Part shown: positions 22,648 through 31,990 of the stretch, one piece after another | Position numbering within the stretch: position 1 is the first letter of the stretch | Layout: every line of letters begins with the position of its first letter | Assembly (NCBI GenBank): GCA_019918135.1 | Contig: WBZZ01002454.1 | Span: forward strand, 1-64,000 | Direction: 5' to 3' | Source: Paulinella micropora | Lineage: Eukaryota > Cercozoa > Imbricatea > Euglyphida > Paulinellidae | Length of the DNA stretch: 64,000 bases | Notes under the pieces: model-generated | What the model saw: only the letters and a program-made list of their open reading frames with translations | Told to the model about the DNA's origin: nothing | The model's database searches: none | Position numbers and translations under genes: made by a program

Positions 22648-23174
22648 AACACCCACAAAGTTTTTTGCAAATATACTCAAACGGAAGGTGTCAAATCGTC
22701 GTGGAAGGCGGTGATGGACATGAGGGCTCAGCTCCTGGAAGGGGATTCAGAGTGCATGCATCGACTATAGCAGTCATGAGGGCGGACTTTGCATATCAGA
22801 GGATGTTGCGCTTCTTCCACGAGAGACCGGATACTGGCAAGACCGGACTGATGCCAAGGTACAACCGTGATCTGATGATGCAACCGACCGTGGAAGTGGC
22901 GGAATGGATAGATATAAGCTGGGAGGCCCTTATGCAGGCGTTGGAGAAGGCTGGAAATGACAACGAACGAATGATCCTTCGTGAGAGCGCGACAGTTTCC
23001 GCCACAGTACGCTATTGCGCAGGAAGAGAAGAAGACGATGGTTGGGACTTCGATAATATCCGGCAGTGGGGAAGAGGACCAGACGGGTCCGGAAGCGGTT
23101 ATACGACGTGGTCAAGAGCAAAGGGCGACAACCGTACCGGAGGATGGGGTGGCTGGGACAACGAACGAACCTGA
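22648..23174 (+). pseudogene. Continuation downstream of the MYND finger (element B)
   Basis: After the TGA the original frame stays open to about 22770 (end of the MYND pattern plus some 30 residues). A second frame then remains open to 23174 with FAYQRMLRFFHERPDTGKTG, VEVAEWIDISWEALMQALEK and a Gly/Asp/Trp-rich tail. It may be the C-terminus of the same protein after a frameshift near 22765. I recognise no family. It ends abruptly at the junction with minus-strand element C near 23335. Confidence 0.4.
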
Positions 23175-23334
23175 AGTGGCCCTTACGGATGGACGGGATG
23201 GGGGAGAAGGGCTTTCGACTGGTGCGATGGCAGGCAAGGCTGGTGATGAGGCTGCGGAGACAGAATGGAAGCCGCCCAACACATCGATGGGAGACGAACC
23301 ATTTGTTCAACCAACCCGGATCTTGTACCCGATT

Positions 23335-23536
23335 TGAATCGCAAACTCCGTAAATTTTTCAAGTAGCGGATGCACTTGCCTAAACGCGCATAAGCAACTC
23401 CCGCGTCGATTGTCTGCATAACGCTCGCGGCGTTTACAGCTTCATCGATGTCCGGTCTCGTCATCTTCGCTAGAAATAGGAGACTACCGACTATCTGGGG
23501 AATTGAAAACTGTCTGAGCTTGGCCGAAATGTGCAT
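23335..23536 (-). pseudogene. RT-RNase H connection remnant (element C)
   Basis: The frame has QIVGSLLFLAKMTRPDID and KCIRYLKNLRSLRFK, the conserved connection between RT and RNase H in copia elements. It is offset by a frame change from the RT above. Codons below about 23335 are antisense to element B and do not belong to it. Confidence 0.6.
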
Positions 23537-23555
23537 CGGGGCGGGATCGATCTTA

Positions 23556-24464
23556 TTACCCGGTGTAGCTCGGCGTTGAATCGGCGTAGCCGAAGATCTT
23601 AACTACCTTCTTCGCATACGCGGGCTGGTGCACAATTATCTCTCCGTCCTTCTGTTCAATCTCCATGCCCTTGAACTCTCTAGCTATGCCAAGCCGTTTG
23701 ATCGGGAATCGCTTCTCGAGGCTATCGCAAAAGTAGCTATAAGCTTTCTTGCTAGGGGCAATGAATATAAGGTCGTCTACGTGAAAAACTGTGTGACCAA
23801 TTATGGCTTTACTAACGTGTACTCCCTTTGCAATGAACATGCAAGGGTCTGCCTTAAGAGGCTCAAATCCAAGCTCTCTCAAAGGTTCTGCGAATAGATC
23901 GTACCACCTTTTGCCCGCCTGTGGGGCTCCATATAAAGCTTTGGTGATCTTAAGAAACATGCCTTCGCGTCTTTTCTCGGTCACACCGGGTGGGGCGCGA
24001 GCATATACCGGGTCTTTCATGAGCGCATTGAGGTAAGCGTTCTTGAAGTCTACGGCATATATTTTGTTGGCTAAGCTTACTGATAGTTTGAATAAGACTG
24101 ATATATGGTTGGCGCAAGGAACGTAAAGCTGTTCGGGGTTGTAACTAATACCTGGCTCAAGTTGATCTCCTCGTAAAGAGAGTCGTGACTTGACGAATTT
24201 TACTCCCGCTTCGTCAGTCTTAACTTTATGAACCCAAAGTAAACCTACGGGTTTAACTCCGGCTTTCCTGACTTCGTCGGCCGTCACCCATTCATAGGTT
24301 TTGAACTCCCTCAACGCTTTTAGTTCATTGTCGATTCCTTTTTGTAAGTCTTTCTGTGTCATTCCTTCTTCAACTAAGTCTGTGGGTAGATGAATATAGA
24401 ATAACCATTCGCTTGCTTCATCGTGAGTGATGCAATCATCCATATCATTCAATACATCATTCAT
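23556..24464 (-). CDS. Copia reverse transcriptase (element C)
   Basis: About 300 codons of nearly intact RT, the best preserved RT in the window. The visible motifs in order are KALREFKTYEWV, GLLWVHKVKTDEAGVKFVKS, KSRLSLRGDQLEPG, the catalytic Asp in IYAVDFKNAYLNALM, ITKALYGAPQAGKRWYD, the catalytic pair in TVFHVDDLIFIAPS, and EFKGMEIEQKDGEIIVHQ. It would copy the element RNA into DNA inside the Gag particle. It is cut off from integrase upstream by a linker with stops and from RNase H downstream by truncation, so it is a domain relic rather than a working gene. Confidence 0.75.
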   Translation of the reverse strand: MNDVLNDMDDCITHDEASEWLFYIHLPTDLVEEGMTQKDLQKGIDNELKALREFKTYEWVTADEVRKAGVKPVGLLWVHKVKTDEAGVKFVKSRLSLRGDQLEPGISYNPEQLYVPCANHISVLFKLSVSLANKIYAVDFKNAYLNALMKDPVYARAPPGVTEKRREGMFLKITKALYGAPQAGKRWYDLFAEPLRELGFEPLKADPCMFIAKGVHVSKAIIGHTVFHVDDLIFIAPSKKAYSYFCDSLEKRFPIKRLGIAREFKGMEIEQKDGEIIVHQPAYAKKVVKIFGYADSTPSYTG

Positions 24465-24642
24465 AAGTGTTATATGATGAGTGGATGTAGAACTTAGGTC
24501 TGTTTGCTCCCTCTCTCTCTTGCCTGTAACTATATTGGCTGAGCTAACGCTGTTGCTCTATTCCCAAGTTAGTCCTTTCGGCGGGGGCTTCTTCTCAATG
24601 TACCGGTTTGGATCGGTATGAGGCTCTTCTGGGGCAGTAAAA

Positions 24643-25943
24643 TCAGATGAGGGGTATCGGACCTGTACTAATGTTTGAGTCCTGATCGTCAGCTAAGCTT
24701 TGTTCAATACTGAGCACATCTTGCTGTTCTGATTTCTGCTCTTCCTGTAATCCTTGTTCGTGAGTTGGCGAATCTGGTCTCATCGCTCTCTCAAGTGGTT
24801 GGATTGTCGTATGCTCGTGTGTCAGGTCTTTGAAGTGTGGTTGTTGATCCTCATCTTCATCGTCTAAAATGGCTTGCATTGGTGAATGTTGATCTGTGGT
24901 GATTGTGTCTTTGAAATTCTCACTCCCCCCCTCAGATTCGTCGCTCCAATCTATCTGGGCGGTAACGCCTGACAGTGGGCCTATTTTGCGCGGGTTAAAT
25001 CTAGCATTACGAACGCCAGCTATTACTCGCTTGCCATCCCATACACGATACAATTCTCTATGTATGTCGTATCCTACTAATGTAACTACTTTGTCGGGCA
25101 TAGCTCCTTTGCCATCTGTCTTACCTATGTGCATTACTCCTCTACTACCGATAGGTTTTAGCTGATGCCTTGGGGGCTTTCTACCGAAAAGCTGTTCGTA
25201 TGGGGACATACCCTTACGTGAACCAGTGGTTGCAGGGAAGATGTTCCAAAGCGTGGATGCTGTGTGTTCCATTTCATCCCAGAAATTGGTTGGGAATCCA
25301 GCGTGAATGCGCATAGCGCGTGTCCTCCTGTTGTTTGGTTCATTCGTTGCGCTACCGGATTGCAATCAATCTTTATCTCCCGTAGCTGCGTCTTGCCACA
25401 TTATGCCTGGGTATTCCCTGCGCACCTCTGCGGGGGCAATGAATTCCTGATCACAGCGTACTTCCTTGACTTTATTACTTGTTTGTGTTTCAAAGAAGCT
25501 GATGGCCTTCTTGAGACAAGCAATAAATTCATTCTTATGGGCAAGATAAAAATCTAACGTGTAACTCGAATAATCGTCCGTCACAGAAAACTTATTTCTC
25601 TTGCCTGTCCTTGACATCACACGCCAGGCTCCTGACCTATTGGCTCTGCGAATATGGTTAACCGCAAATCTAGGAAGAACCTTAGCTTTGCCGATCAAAC
25701 ATGGTTCGCACGTAGTGCACTCTTCCTTAGCGCTTTGCAAAATTCCTCTAAGTCCAACTATTCTATAACCAGCCGCATCTGCGAAAGCAGTTGCTTGTCC
25801 AAAACCGAAATGTCCTATACTAGCGTGTAGGATATCTATATCTATTGGCTTACGTCTGTCTGTGTTGGTGGGGTACTTAACAAACAGAATTGCGTTGTTG
25901 GTCCTATCACTATCTCTATTCTCGCTTAGCTTGAAACTATCAC
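24643..25943 (-). pseudogene. Copia integrase with one internal stop (element C)
   Basis: A single frame carries the pre-integrase HHCC-type region (HASIGHFGFGQ, ECTTCEPCLIGKAK) and the DDE core (Asp in FSVTDDYSSYTLDF, Asp in VRCDQEF, Glu in GSATNEPNNR). The GMSPYEQLFGRKPP and LVGYDIHRELYRVWD C-terminal blocks follow, then an acidic linker. A TGA at 25366-25368 breaks it just before the third catalytic residue. The upper part is open from about 25943 without a visible start, as expected for an internal polyprotein segment. Confidence 0.75.
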
Positions 25944-26075
25944 TATCTGCTTGAGAGGAGTGGGCGGATTACCAGCCGGAAGATCAATTCAGCGGACAAT
26001 CTAGCAGACGTGTTCACGAAGGCACTGTCAGCGCCACAATTTGCGCGACTCGTTGACCAGTTATGGTCAGGCTGA
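25944..26075 (+). pseudogene. RNase H tail of copia fragment D
   Basis: A short plus-strand frame ending at TGA 26073-26075 reads KINSADNLADVFTKALSAPQ, the characteristic C-terminus of copia RNase H. Only this tail remains. It faces element C head-on, so both elements were truncated at this point. It is too short for a start codon. Confidence 0.65.
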
Positions 26076-26367
26076 ATGATTACGATCTCGACGAAAGTGA
26101 GTGATCAAGTAGCAAATGTCTGATATTAAAGTAAATACCAGACTTGTAACATATGAGCTACTTTTCAATTGATTGAAATTGACAACGCGAACGGAATATA
26201 ATTACTACAACTACGATTGAGGGAAAGCAACCTCCGGGGGGAGTAAGAAGTAATACTACTAGCCCACCTAAAAATGGAGTGACTGAGATCAGCAAGATAT
26301 AGTACTAACTATATCAGGAGTAGTGCATCCCAACTCAACATGGAGAATGGTTATGGCATGATGAAAG
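26076..26367. other. 3' region of fragment D with polypurine tract
   Basis: No gene. A purine run with CCGGGGGGAGTAAGAAG (about 26235) lies 160 bp after the RNase H end, in the place of a plus-strand polypurine tract. The following bases could be LTR sequence, but no TG...CA pair is definable. Confidence 0.35.
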
Positions 26368-26631
26368 CTAAGGAATTCTCTCTTCTAATGGAACTTGGGA
26401 GTTGAGCGATATAGCTCGTAGGTTAGCTCCCTCCAGGACATAGTCGAACTGTCGGTAGTCGTCAATTACTTTCGAAATCCATCCCACGAGTCGATCCTTG
26501 GCGGAATTCTCTCCAAAAATCTTAAGCACCCCTTCTGGTGACAAGATGAACCCTGCGTACACGGAAGCAGTTGCGTTCTTTGCAAATTTCATATGGGCGC
26601 GTAGATAAACACTAAATAGAAACGATGGCAC
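26368..26631 (-). CDS. Unrecognised 87-codon ORF downstream of RNase H (element E)
   Basis: The reading frame encodes KFAKNATASVYAGFILSPEG and DRLVGWISKVIDDYRQFDYV, with a mixed, protein-like composition. It sits where the end of RNase H should be but has no RNase H motif. It could be a cryptic gag-like fragment or chance. Function unknown; I give it low weight. Confidence 0.3.
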   Translation of the reverse strand: MPSFLFSVYLRAHMKFAKNATASVYAGFILSPEGVLKIFGENSAKDRLVGWISKVIDDYRQFDYVLEGANLRAISLNSQVPLEERIP

Positions 26632-26725
26632 TTGCTGGCTAGGCTAGCAAAACACAACAGAAACAAAGGCATGTGGAAAACAAAAGTTGAACCAGCATAA
26701 CCAAAATAACAAAGAGCAAAGTAAA

Positions 26726-26779
26726 TTTGCCGGGCTGGCGCCCGGCAAAGCCAATAGAACTGTCCGGCCACCGGCCGGA
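26726..26779. repeat. Two adjacent GC-rich palindromes
   Basis: TTTGCCGGG-CTGGCG-CCCGGCAAA (26726-26749; 9-bp perfect stem) is followed 13 nt later by TCCGGCC-ACC-GGCCGGA (26763-26779; 7-bp perfect stem). They lie in otherwise AT-rich DNA between the RNase H remnant and the small ORF of element E. They resemble hairpin-type ends or termination structures, but I cannot assign a class. Confidence 0.6.
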
Positions 26780-26844
26780 ACGTAACGGTTTTTGGTCGGC
26801 TTTGCTGACGAAACGGACTAATCCATAACTGCTATGAATCCGGT

Positions 26845-27285
26845 CTAGGTAGTCAAGATAAATCCCTGATTATCTACAAAGACAGTTGACGGTCTCGGTA
26901 AAGGGATTCCAATCTCTTCGCAAAAATTCTGGATTGCGATCGTATTTCTTGCTGCGGAAGACATCGCAATAGTCTCCGACTCTTGTGTCGACATCGCGAC
27001 TGTCGACTGCCGACGCAAACTCCAGAACACTGGTCCAGTGAGTAACTGCAGCTCACCGGAGCGAGATCGTCGTGTAAACTTACATTTGCCTAAATCTGCA
27101 TCTGCGTACGTATGCATATCAATAGTACGCCAATCAACATTTGAAGGGAAGAATAGATCCCGTTGTTCCCTCAATGATCTATATATTGTCCCTAGCATGC
27201 CGTACGCTACGTCCGGCTCCTGGTGCATGTAAACGATCTGTTTACCGCATACGCTAACTGTGGCTGAGTCTGGGACATGGGCCAA
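26845..27285 (-). pseudogene. Copia RNase H (element E), C-terminally truncated
   Basis: The frame has the connection segment QEPDVAYGMLGTIYRSLREQ and the RNase H acidic residues in TYADADLGK, STQESETIAMS and VFVDNQGF. It ends shortly after, so the last part with the KH...YH and ADxFTK motifs is missing. It is offset from the RT frame above. Confidence 0.65.
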
Positions 27286-27418
27286 TTAACTCGCCTGCCA
27301 ACTTACGTAATTGCCATTGACGGAACAACGCAGATGAGTCAGCTGGTTGCGGCTCCTGTTCCGTACACGGAGTTATGGACGGTTTGGCTTCCGCGAATCC
27401 ACGGTCCTGTAGCAGTTG

Positions 27419-27721
27419 TTAGATATAAGCATTCTGATGTACCAGCAGTCCGTTGGGGAACCTTTGGAACTGAACTCCACAAAATACTTTTACATCCCCC
27501 TTGTCTGAGAACCGAAACTGTGCCTCCTTCAGCCGACCGATCAGAAGCGCGCACTGCTCCTCCTTTATACAAAAAGCAAGCATGTCGTCAGTACGTAGTA
27601 AGACTATCCTAGGTAAAGACCTGGAGTCATAAGCTAACCTCGGTGGGAAACTGTTTCCCTCACCCTTAAGGTAAAACACACATGCATCTACAGTAGACCG
27701 CAAGTAGCCTAGGCTGCGCAA
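27419..27721 (-). pseudogene. RT palm fragment (element E)
   Basis: The frame holds VDACVFYL, the catalytic pair in IVLLRTDDMLAFC (xxDD box), and KVFCGVQFQRFPNGLLVHQ. It follows the LYGSPQAGRR motif of 27743-28687 but in another frame, so a small indel lies between them near 27730. Confidence 0.65.
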
Positions 27722-27742
27722 AAAGCTCGCAATGTGATTGTA

Positions 27743-28687
27743 TCAACGTCTTCCAGCCTGTGGTGAACCGTAAAGTGCCTTCATCACTCGCCAAATCATG
27801 TTCGATCGTTCCTGCATTTTGCAATCATCGGGCGGTATAGCATAACATATCTCCTGCATATTGGCGTGCGAGTATGCCTGGCTAAAGTCAATATGCTTTA
27901 TGAGTGCATTGAGGGCCACCAGCAACGAACACAGTGTGAGGAGAAAGATATGTTGTGCAACAGGTGAAGACGTCTCATACGGGCTGAAGTGCTGAAGGGG
28001 TATCATCTGATTTCCGTACATGACTAAGCGAGATTTGTATTTGTTTTCGCCTGTCGCTTCATCAACCTTTATTGCATCAACGAAACCTGTCCTTATTGGT
28101 TTTACCTGGTCTCGTTCAGCATCTTGCCACGTTGGCAATTGTAAGCATTTCGCGTCATATAACCATTGTATCTCTTTCTTCCTCGCCTCAACCACCTGTG
28201 GCATCAGTCGTAGTTGCTTCTCTGGTTTTCTCAGCACACGTGTAAACAAACACACATCTGAATCTCTGATCCCATCATTTTCATCTTCTTGAGCAGCAAA
28301 CTGCTCTTCGTCATCTTCAGCAACTGCTAGTTTGTACGTGTGTGTCTGTGTGTTCGGTGCTGTCGGTTTCCTATTTCTCCTTCCTGAAACTATGTTGCTG
28401 TCGGAGATGTTTCCCTCTATATCTCGTGGCGCTTTCGGCTTATGTTCTACGTCGTTGTCTATGTTTATCACGAATTGGATCCGTCTTGAGGATCGTAATG
28501 CCGACCTAACGCCTACTGGTCTGTTCTGAGCTACCAATGGTGTCTCTTCTTTTGGCAACCTCTCAAGGGGTGGTGGTCGTGCTCTTGGTCGCGTGTTCGG
28601 TCGCGAGAGTCCCGTGTCATGTTCAATCACAACGACATCAAACTCTTCATCTGTCTCCTCAGCCTTTTCGCCAGTTGGCAGCTGCAA
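27743..28687 (-). pseudogene. RT N-terminal region and acidic/Pro-rich linker (element E)
   Basis: The first 150 residues or so are a low-complexity linker rich in Pro, Arg, Glu and Asp. RT fingers and palm follow: EARKKEIQWLYDAKCL, NKYKSRLVMYGNQM, the catalytic Asp in IKHIDFSQAYSHANM, and VMKALYGSPQAGRR. The part upstream of 28687 (integrase) is absent; sequence coding for CDILQLPTGEK suggests the frame started further up. Confidence 0.65.
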
Positions 28688-28808
28688 AATGTCACAGTCT
28701 ACCCGTGTAGGACCACAAAGTCCGTGATATTTTAGTCCTTCTTATTATTAACAGTGGAACTCAGAATTGCCACATTATTACCACTTTTACCCGAGCATTT
28801 CCAATTTA

Positions 28809-29083
28809 TTGCTGTTGACATTCAAGACAACAAAAAAAATTAGTTTTTCATTTTTGTGTCAGATTTTCATTTTTTGTGACAGTTTTTCATTTTTGTGACA
28901 AAAATTCAAAATTTCAAATTTAACGGTAACATTTCGCGAAAATTTACGATATTTTGCGGACGAATATAGCCGTTAATTTGAAAAATTCAAATTTTCACCC
29001 AAAATCAAAATTCCAACCAAAACTGAAATTCCAACCAAAACAGAAAAATCAATTTTTTTTGTTGTCTTGAATGTCAACAGCAA
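28809..29083. mobile_element. MITE with perfect 33-bp inverted ends and TA duplication
   Basis: The left end TTGCTGTTGACATTCAAGAC continues to 28841 and is exactly mirrored by 29051-29083. The dinucleotide TA flanks both sides (28807-28808 and 29084-29085), the target duplication of Tc1/mariner-type transposons. The 275-bp interior is A/T-rich, with repeated TTTTTCATTTTTGTGACA-like motifs and no ORF. It is a non-autonomous element; no transposase is in the window. Confidence 0.85.
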
Positions 29084-29085
29084 TA

Positions 29086-29394
29086 TCAATAATGGATAAT
29101 GCAGATTATTATCGTAATTATTTCCTTTAACCACAGTAATATTGCCGATTTACACATAAACACATACAACCGCACCGATCTATCCTTTATCTAGAACAGT
29201 GACCATGATTCACTGTATTACAGTCATACTATAGTCACTTTATCAGTCATTTATTGTGTTTCTATAAATGTAAGAATAGGAAACCATGTAATTTATTATA
29301 TTCCGTTACATTACAATTAATTTCCATCTCATTAAAGTGTTTTTATTGAAACTAGGAAGTCCATTAGTTTAATCCCCCACATTATCGACCGGTC
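29086..29394. other. AT-rich spacer before gag F
   Basis: No gene and no recognisable LTR end or primer-binding site were found, although the gag of element F starts at 29395. The 5' LTR of F therefore seems lost or unrecognisable. Confidence 0.4.
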
Positions 29395-30451
29395 ATGGAT
29401 TATTCTAGCCTAGTGGGCTATGAGCGGACGCAAGTGGCGCTACAGTGCCCACGTTTGCCAGGTAAGGCCTCTGCGTTTGAAGAATGGCGTTGGTCATTCT
29501 TACAGTTTGTCGAGGGTGTCGACCCGAACTTTTGATATTTCTCGCTGACGCACATGGACCTATGCCGCTCGCAGATCTCAAGACGATTATCACGCCTACG
29601 GCTCAAGAGCTGAAGAGAGCGGTGGAAGGGAAGGGAGCAGGGACCCAGATGTACCGCTCGAAGAGCAGAAGGCTGCTGTCGACGCTCTGGGCGCTAACTT
29701 TACGTACGAGGATTTGGAAGCATGCCTTCCGGAGAAGGTACGGCTCTCTTGCATAGTGAAATTACGATCCTACCTGGCGAATGCATTGCAGGGGCACCCG
29801 GCGATGTTGACGATTCGAAGAGCAGGTAACCATCCGAGAGAGATGTGGGGGAGACTTAGCGAGAAGTACGCGTTGTTAGGGCCAATCTCTAACCATAAGC
29901 TACTGCAGGAAATGTTCACCGACAAGATAGGTGAAAAGACGAAGATAGAGGACTGGATAGAAAGACAGTCTCATAGGTATGAGAAGTTAGCTCAGAGACG
30001 GCTAGACTTCCCAGATCAGTTCAAGTGCGTAGCTACTTTACAGTGGATAAGAGAGGCCAAACACTTAGCTCTAGGGGATGTAGGCGGAGCTCTTTATTGG
30101 TCCAAACCGGACGCAGAAAAGCCTACATACGATGAATTGTGTGCTCGCATTCAGGAGATAGCGCAAGCGGCCGAGACGCCGAAGCACCAAAGAAAAAACG
30201 GTACGTCCTCCTGCCAACAAGCCGTTTCTGTTTTCCTCGCGAGCGACAATAAGGCCTGTTTTAATTGTCGAAAGGACAATCACGTAGTTAAGAATTGCCG
30301 TGTGAAATGCCTTAGGCCCGAGTGTGTTAACAAGCCGACGCACACCGGAGCTGAATGCAAGGTTCGGGGATCCTCCCGACGCAACAACACGAATCAGAAG
30401 GAAAAGCCAGGCCAAAAGGAGGGGTGTGCAAACACGCTCAACATACAGTAA
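29395..30451 (+). pseudogene. Gag of element F with double zinc knuckle
   Basis: The start MDYSSLVGYERTQVALQC at 29395 opens a frame closed by TGA at 29533-29535. The protein resumes in another frame from about 29617 (FTYEDLEACLPEKVRL) through REMWGRLSEKYALLG and LLQEMFTDKIGEKTKIEDWI, a typical copia Gag capsid region. It ends with CFNCRKDNHVVKNCRVKC continuing into a second cysteine/histidine set (CVNKPTHTGAEC). The frame ends at 30451. At least one indel between 29533 and 29617 inactivates it. Confidence 0.65.
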
Positions 30452-31103
30452 TAATTCGAATAATAAGCTCAAGGACCCCCGCAAGGCGAGGGTGGTCAAC
30501 AAGCCAACTGCATACCTAGCGAAGACGGCGGAAGGCAGGCAGGACGACATCGATGACGCATGGGCTGGGCTCGCTGTTGAACAGATGATTGAGCAGAGAC
30601 CGGAGCTGGGGCAAATCGAGGTGGAGGAGATGATGAAGCTGCCTCCAGAGCTGGTGAAGGTAACTAATTTGTTGCCAAACCGCAAACTTATATGTGACAT
30701 TGCAACGGAACAGATCCCGGAGCCGGCTGAGAAGACAGGTATGGAAGAACCACAGAGAAAGAAGCAGAAGCCGGAGGAAGAGCCCCGTCAGCTGAAGAAA
30801 TGCGCTCACATCCAAATCAACGGTACTTGTGCTTTCTACGATTGCCCTCTTGTGATGAGGGATGATGTAGATGAAAGCGCACCTGTGGAGGCCCAGAAGG
30901 AGTCAGCTGAAACTGCCGACGAACCGATGCATTGTGAACATGAATGGCTTGAGTTCGTGCCCATTCCGTTTGTCAGGCGCGCGGACGAATGTCCGGAACC
31001 GGCCCTTTACAATAACGTCGCGGAAAAATATACCAAACAAGTTGTCGACAAAGATGTGTCCAAGCGCGTTCAGTACGGCCTGACCAAGAGACAACTTCAG
31101 TAG
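30324..31103 (+). CDS. Unrecognised acidic ORF between gag and protease (element F)
   Basis: About 220 credible codons (the part before about 30450 overlaps gag in another frame). It is rich in Glu/Lys, with EVEEMMKLPPELVKVTNLLP and two cysteine-containing stretches (KKCAHIQINGTCAFYDC; MHCEHEWLEF). Both the position between the Gag zinc knuckles and the protease and the continuity of frame suggest it is part of the gag-pol polyprotein. No family is recognised. Confidence 0.45.
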   Translation: MLTSRRTPELNARFGDPPDATTRIRRKSQAKRRGVQTRSTYSNNSNNKLKDPRKARVVNKPTAYLAKTAEGRQDDIDDAWAGLAVEQMIEQRPELGQIEVEEMMKLPPELVKVTNLLPNRKLICDIATEQIPEPAEKTGMEEPQRKKQKPEEEPRQLKKCAHIQINGTCAFYDCPLVMRDDVDESAPVEAQKESAETADEPMHCEHEWLEFVPIPFVRRADECPEPALYNNVAEKYTKQVVDKDVSKRVQYGLTKRQLQ

Positions 31104-31120
31104 GTGTTGCAAGAGATGAT

Positions 31121-31990
31121 ATGTCGTGCAATGCAGAAGAACGATGGAACGACTGCGTTTGTCAAGGGGCGCATGAACGGCACGACGGAAGTATGGAGAA
31201 GGAATTGGACGGCGAACCTGTAGGCATAGTGGCGTTAGCAGTCGACGACGACGAAGCTCGGGTACCGTCCGACCCTGAAGATGATGATCTGACGATGACT
31301 TTACCTATTAGGCAAGCATCCCGTTCTACGAGTGTGGCGACTACTGCGGGCGCAATGACATCTGCAATAGAGTCGGGCAGGTTAGCAGAACAAAAGGAAG
31401 TGACACAAACGTCAGAGTCGGTAACTGCTTATGGGGTAGAGGCAAGGGTACATACTCGCTTTACTGCCACGCTAGTAGATGAGTCTGTGGGTGTGTGTGA
31501 TAAAGGACGGAGAAGGAGTGATGCAGTGGCGTTGAAGGTTTCAACGGCAGCTGCAGTCCCAACCATCATAGATTCGGGATGCAACAGGACGTTAATACAC
31601 ACATCCATGCCAATGAAAGATGTTTACTCTGGTGAGCCGGTCAACCTTGCCGGCATTACAGAGCACACCATGAAGTTGTCTTTGAGGGCGAAAGCAGATA
31701 TACCCATAATAGGGTCAAGGGCGAAGGGGGGAGTGATGACGGTGCAAGACGCACTAGTGACAAAGAAAACACCATATTCTTTGTTGTCACCGGGCGTGCT
31801 GGATTATGGTTACGGTTTTGCAACCGTGATGCAAAACAACCAGGCCTTCTTTTTGAAGAAACCGATGCATATAGAGGAGGAGGATATATTGTGCAGAGGG
31901 AGGATGATGTCTAACAAGCTTTATCGCCTCGATACTACAACGGATAGGCCACTGAACCCAAACGAAAGGTTCAACCCCCATGGGAAGTGA
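31121..31990 (+). CDS. Copia retropepsin-type protease region (element F)
   Basis: An aspartic protease that would process the polyprotein. The catalytic signature is in PTIIDSGCNRTLIH (Asp-Ser-Gly), followed by a hydrophobic beta-rich region (TPYSLLSPGVLDYGYGFATV). It continues to the ERFNPHGK junction with integrase. The first 130 residues are an acidic low-complexity spacer. Stop and next start overlap by 4 nt (ATGA at 31987-31990). Confidence 0.7.
   Translation: MSCNAEERWNDCVCQGAHERHDGSMEKELDGEPVGIVALAVDDDEARVPSDPEDDDLTMTLPIRQASRSTSVATTAGAMTSAIESGRLAEQKEVTQTSESVTAYGVEARVHTRFTATLVDESVGVCDKGRRRSDAVALKVSTAAAVPTIIDSGCNRTLIHTSMPMKDVYSGEPVNLAGITEHTMKLSLRAKADIPIIGSRAKGGVMTVQDALVTKKTPYSLLSPGVLDYGYGFATVMQNNQAFFLKKPMHIEEEDILCRGRMMSNKLYRLDTTTDRPLNPNERFNPHGK

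Larger units (their letters stand above)
23335..25943 (-). mobile_element. Ty1/copia element C (fragment: integrase to RT)
   Basis: A minus-strand copia fragment running from the pre-integrase region (25943) through integrase and RT to the RT-RNase H connection, where it stops at about 23335 against element B. At the upper edge it meets plus-strand fragment D at about 25944. No LTR was found on either side, so it is truncated at both ends. It belongs to a different copia lineage from elements A and G. Confidence 0.75.
26368..28740 (-). mobile_element. Ty1/copia element E (fragment: RT and RNase H)
   Basis: On the minus strand lie the linker/RT N-terminus (28687-27743), RT palm (27721-27419), RNase H (27285-26845) and then an unrelated short ORF (26631-26368). 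Integrase and everything upstream are lacking. It is bounded above by AT-rich sequence holding the MITE. Confidence 0.7.
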
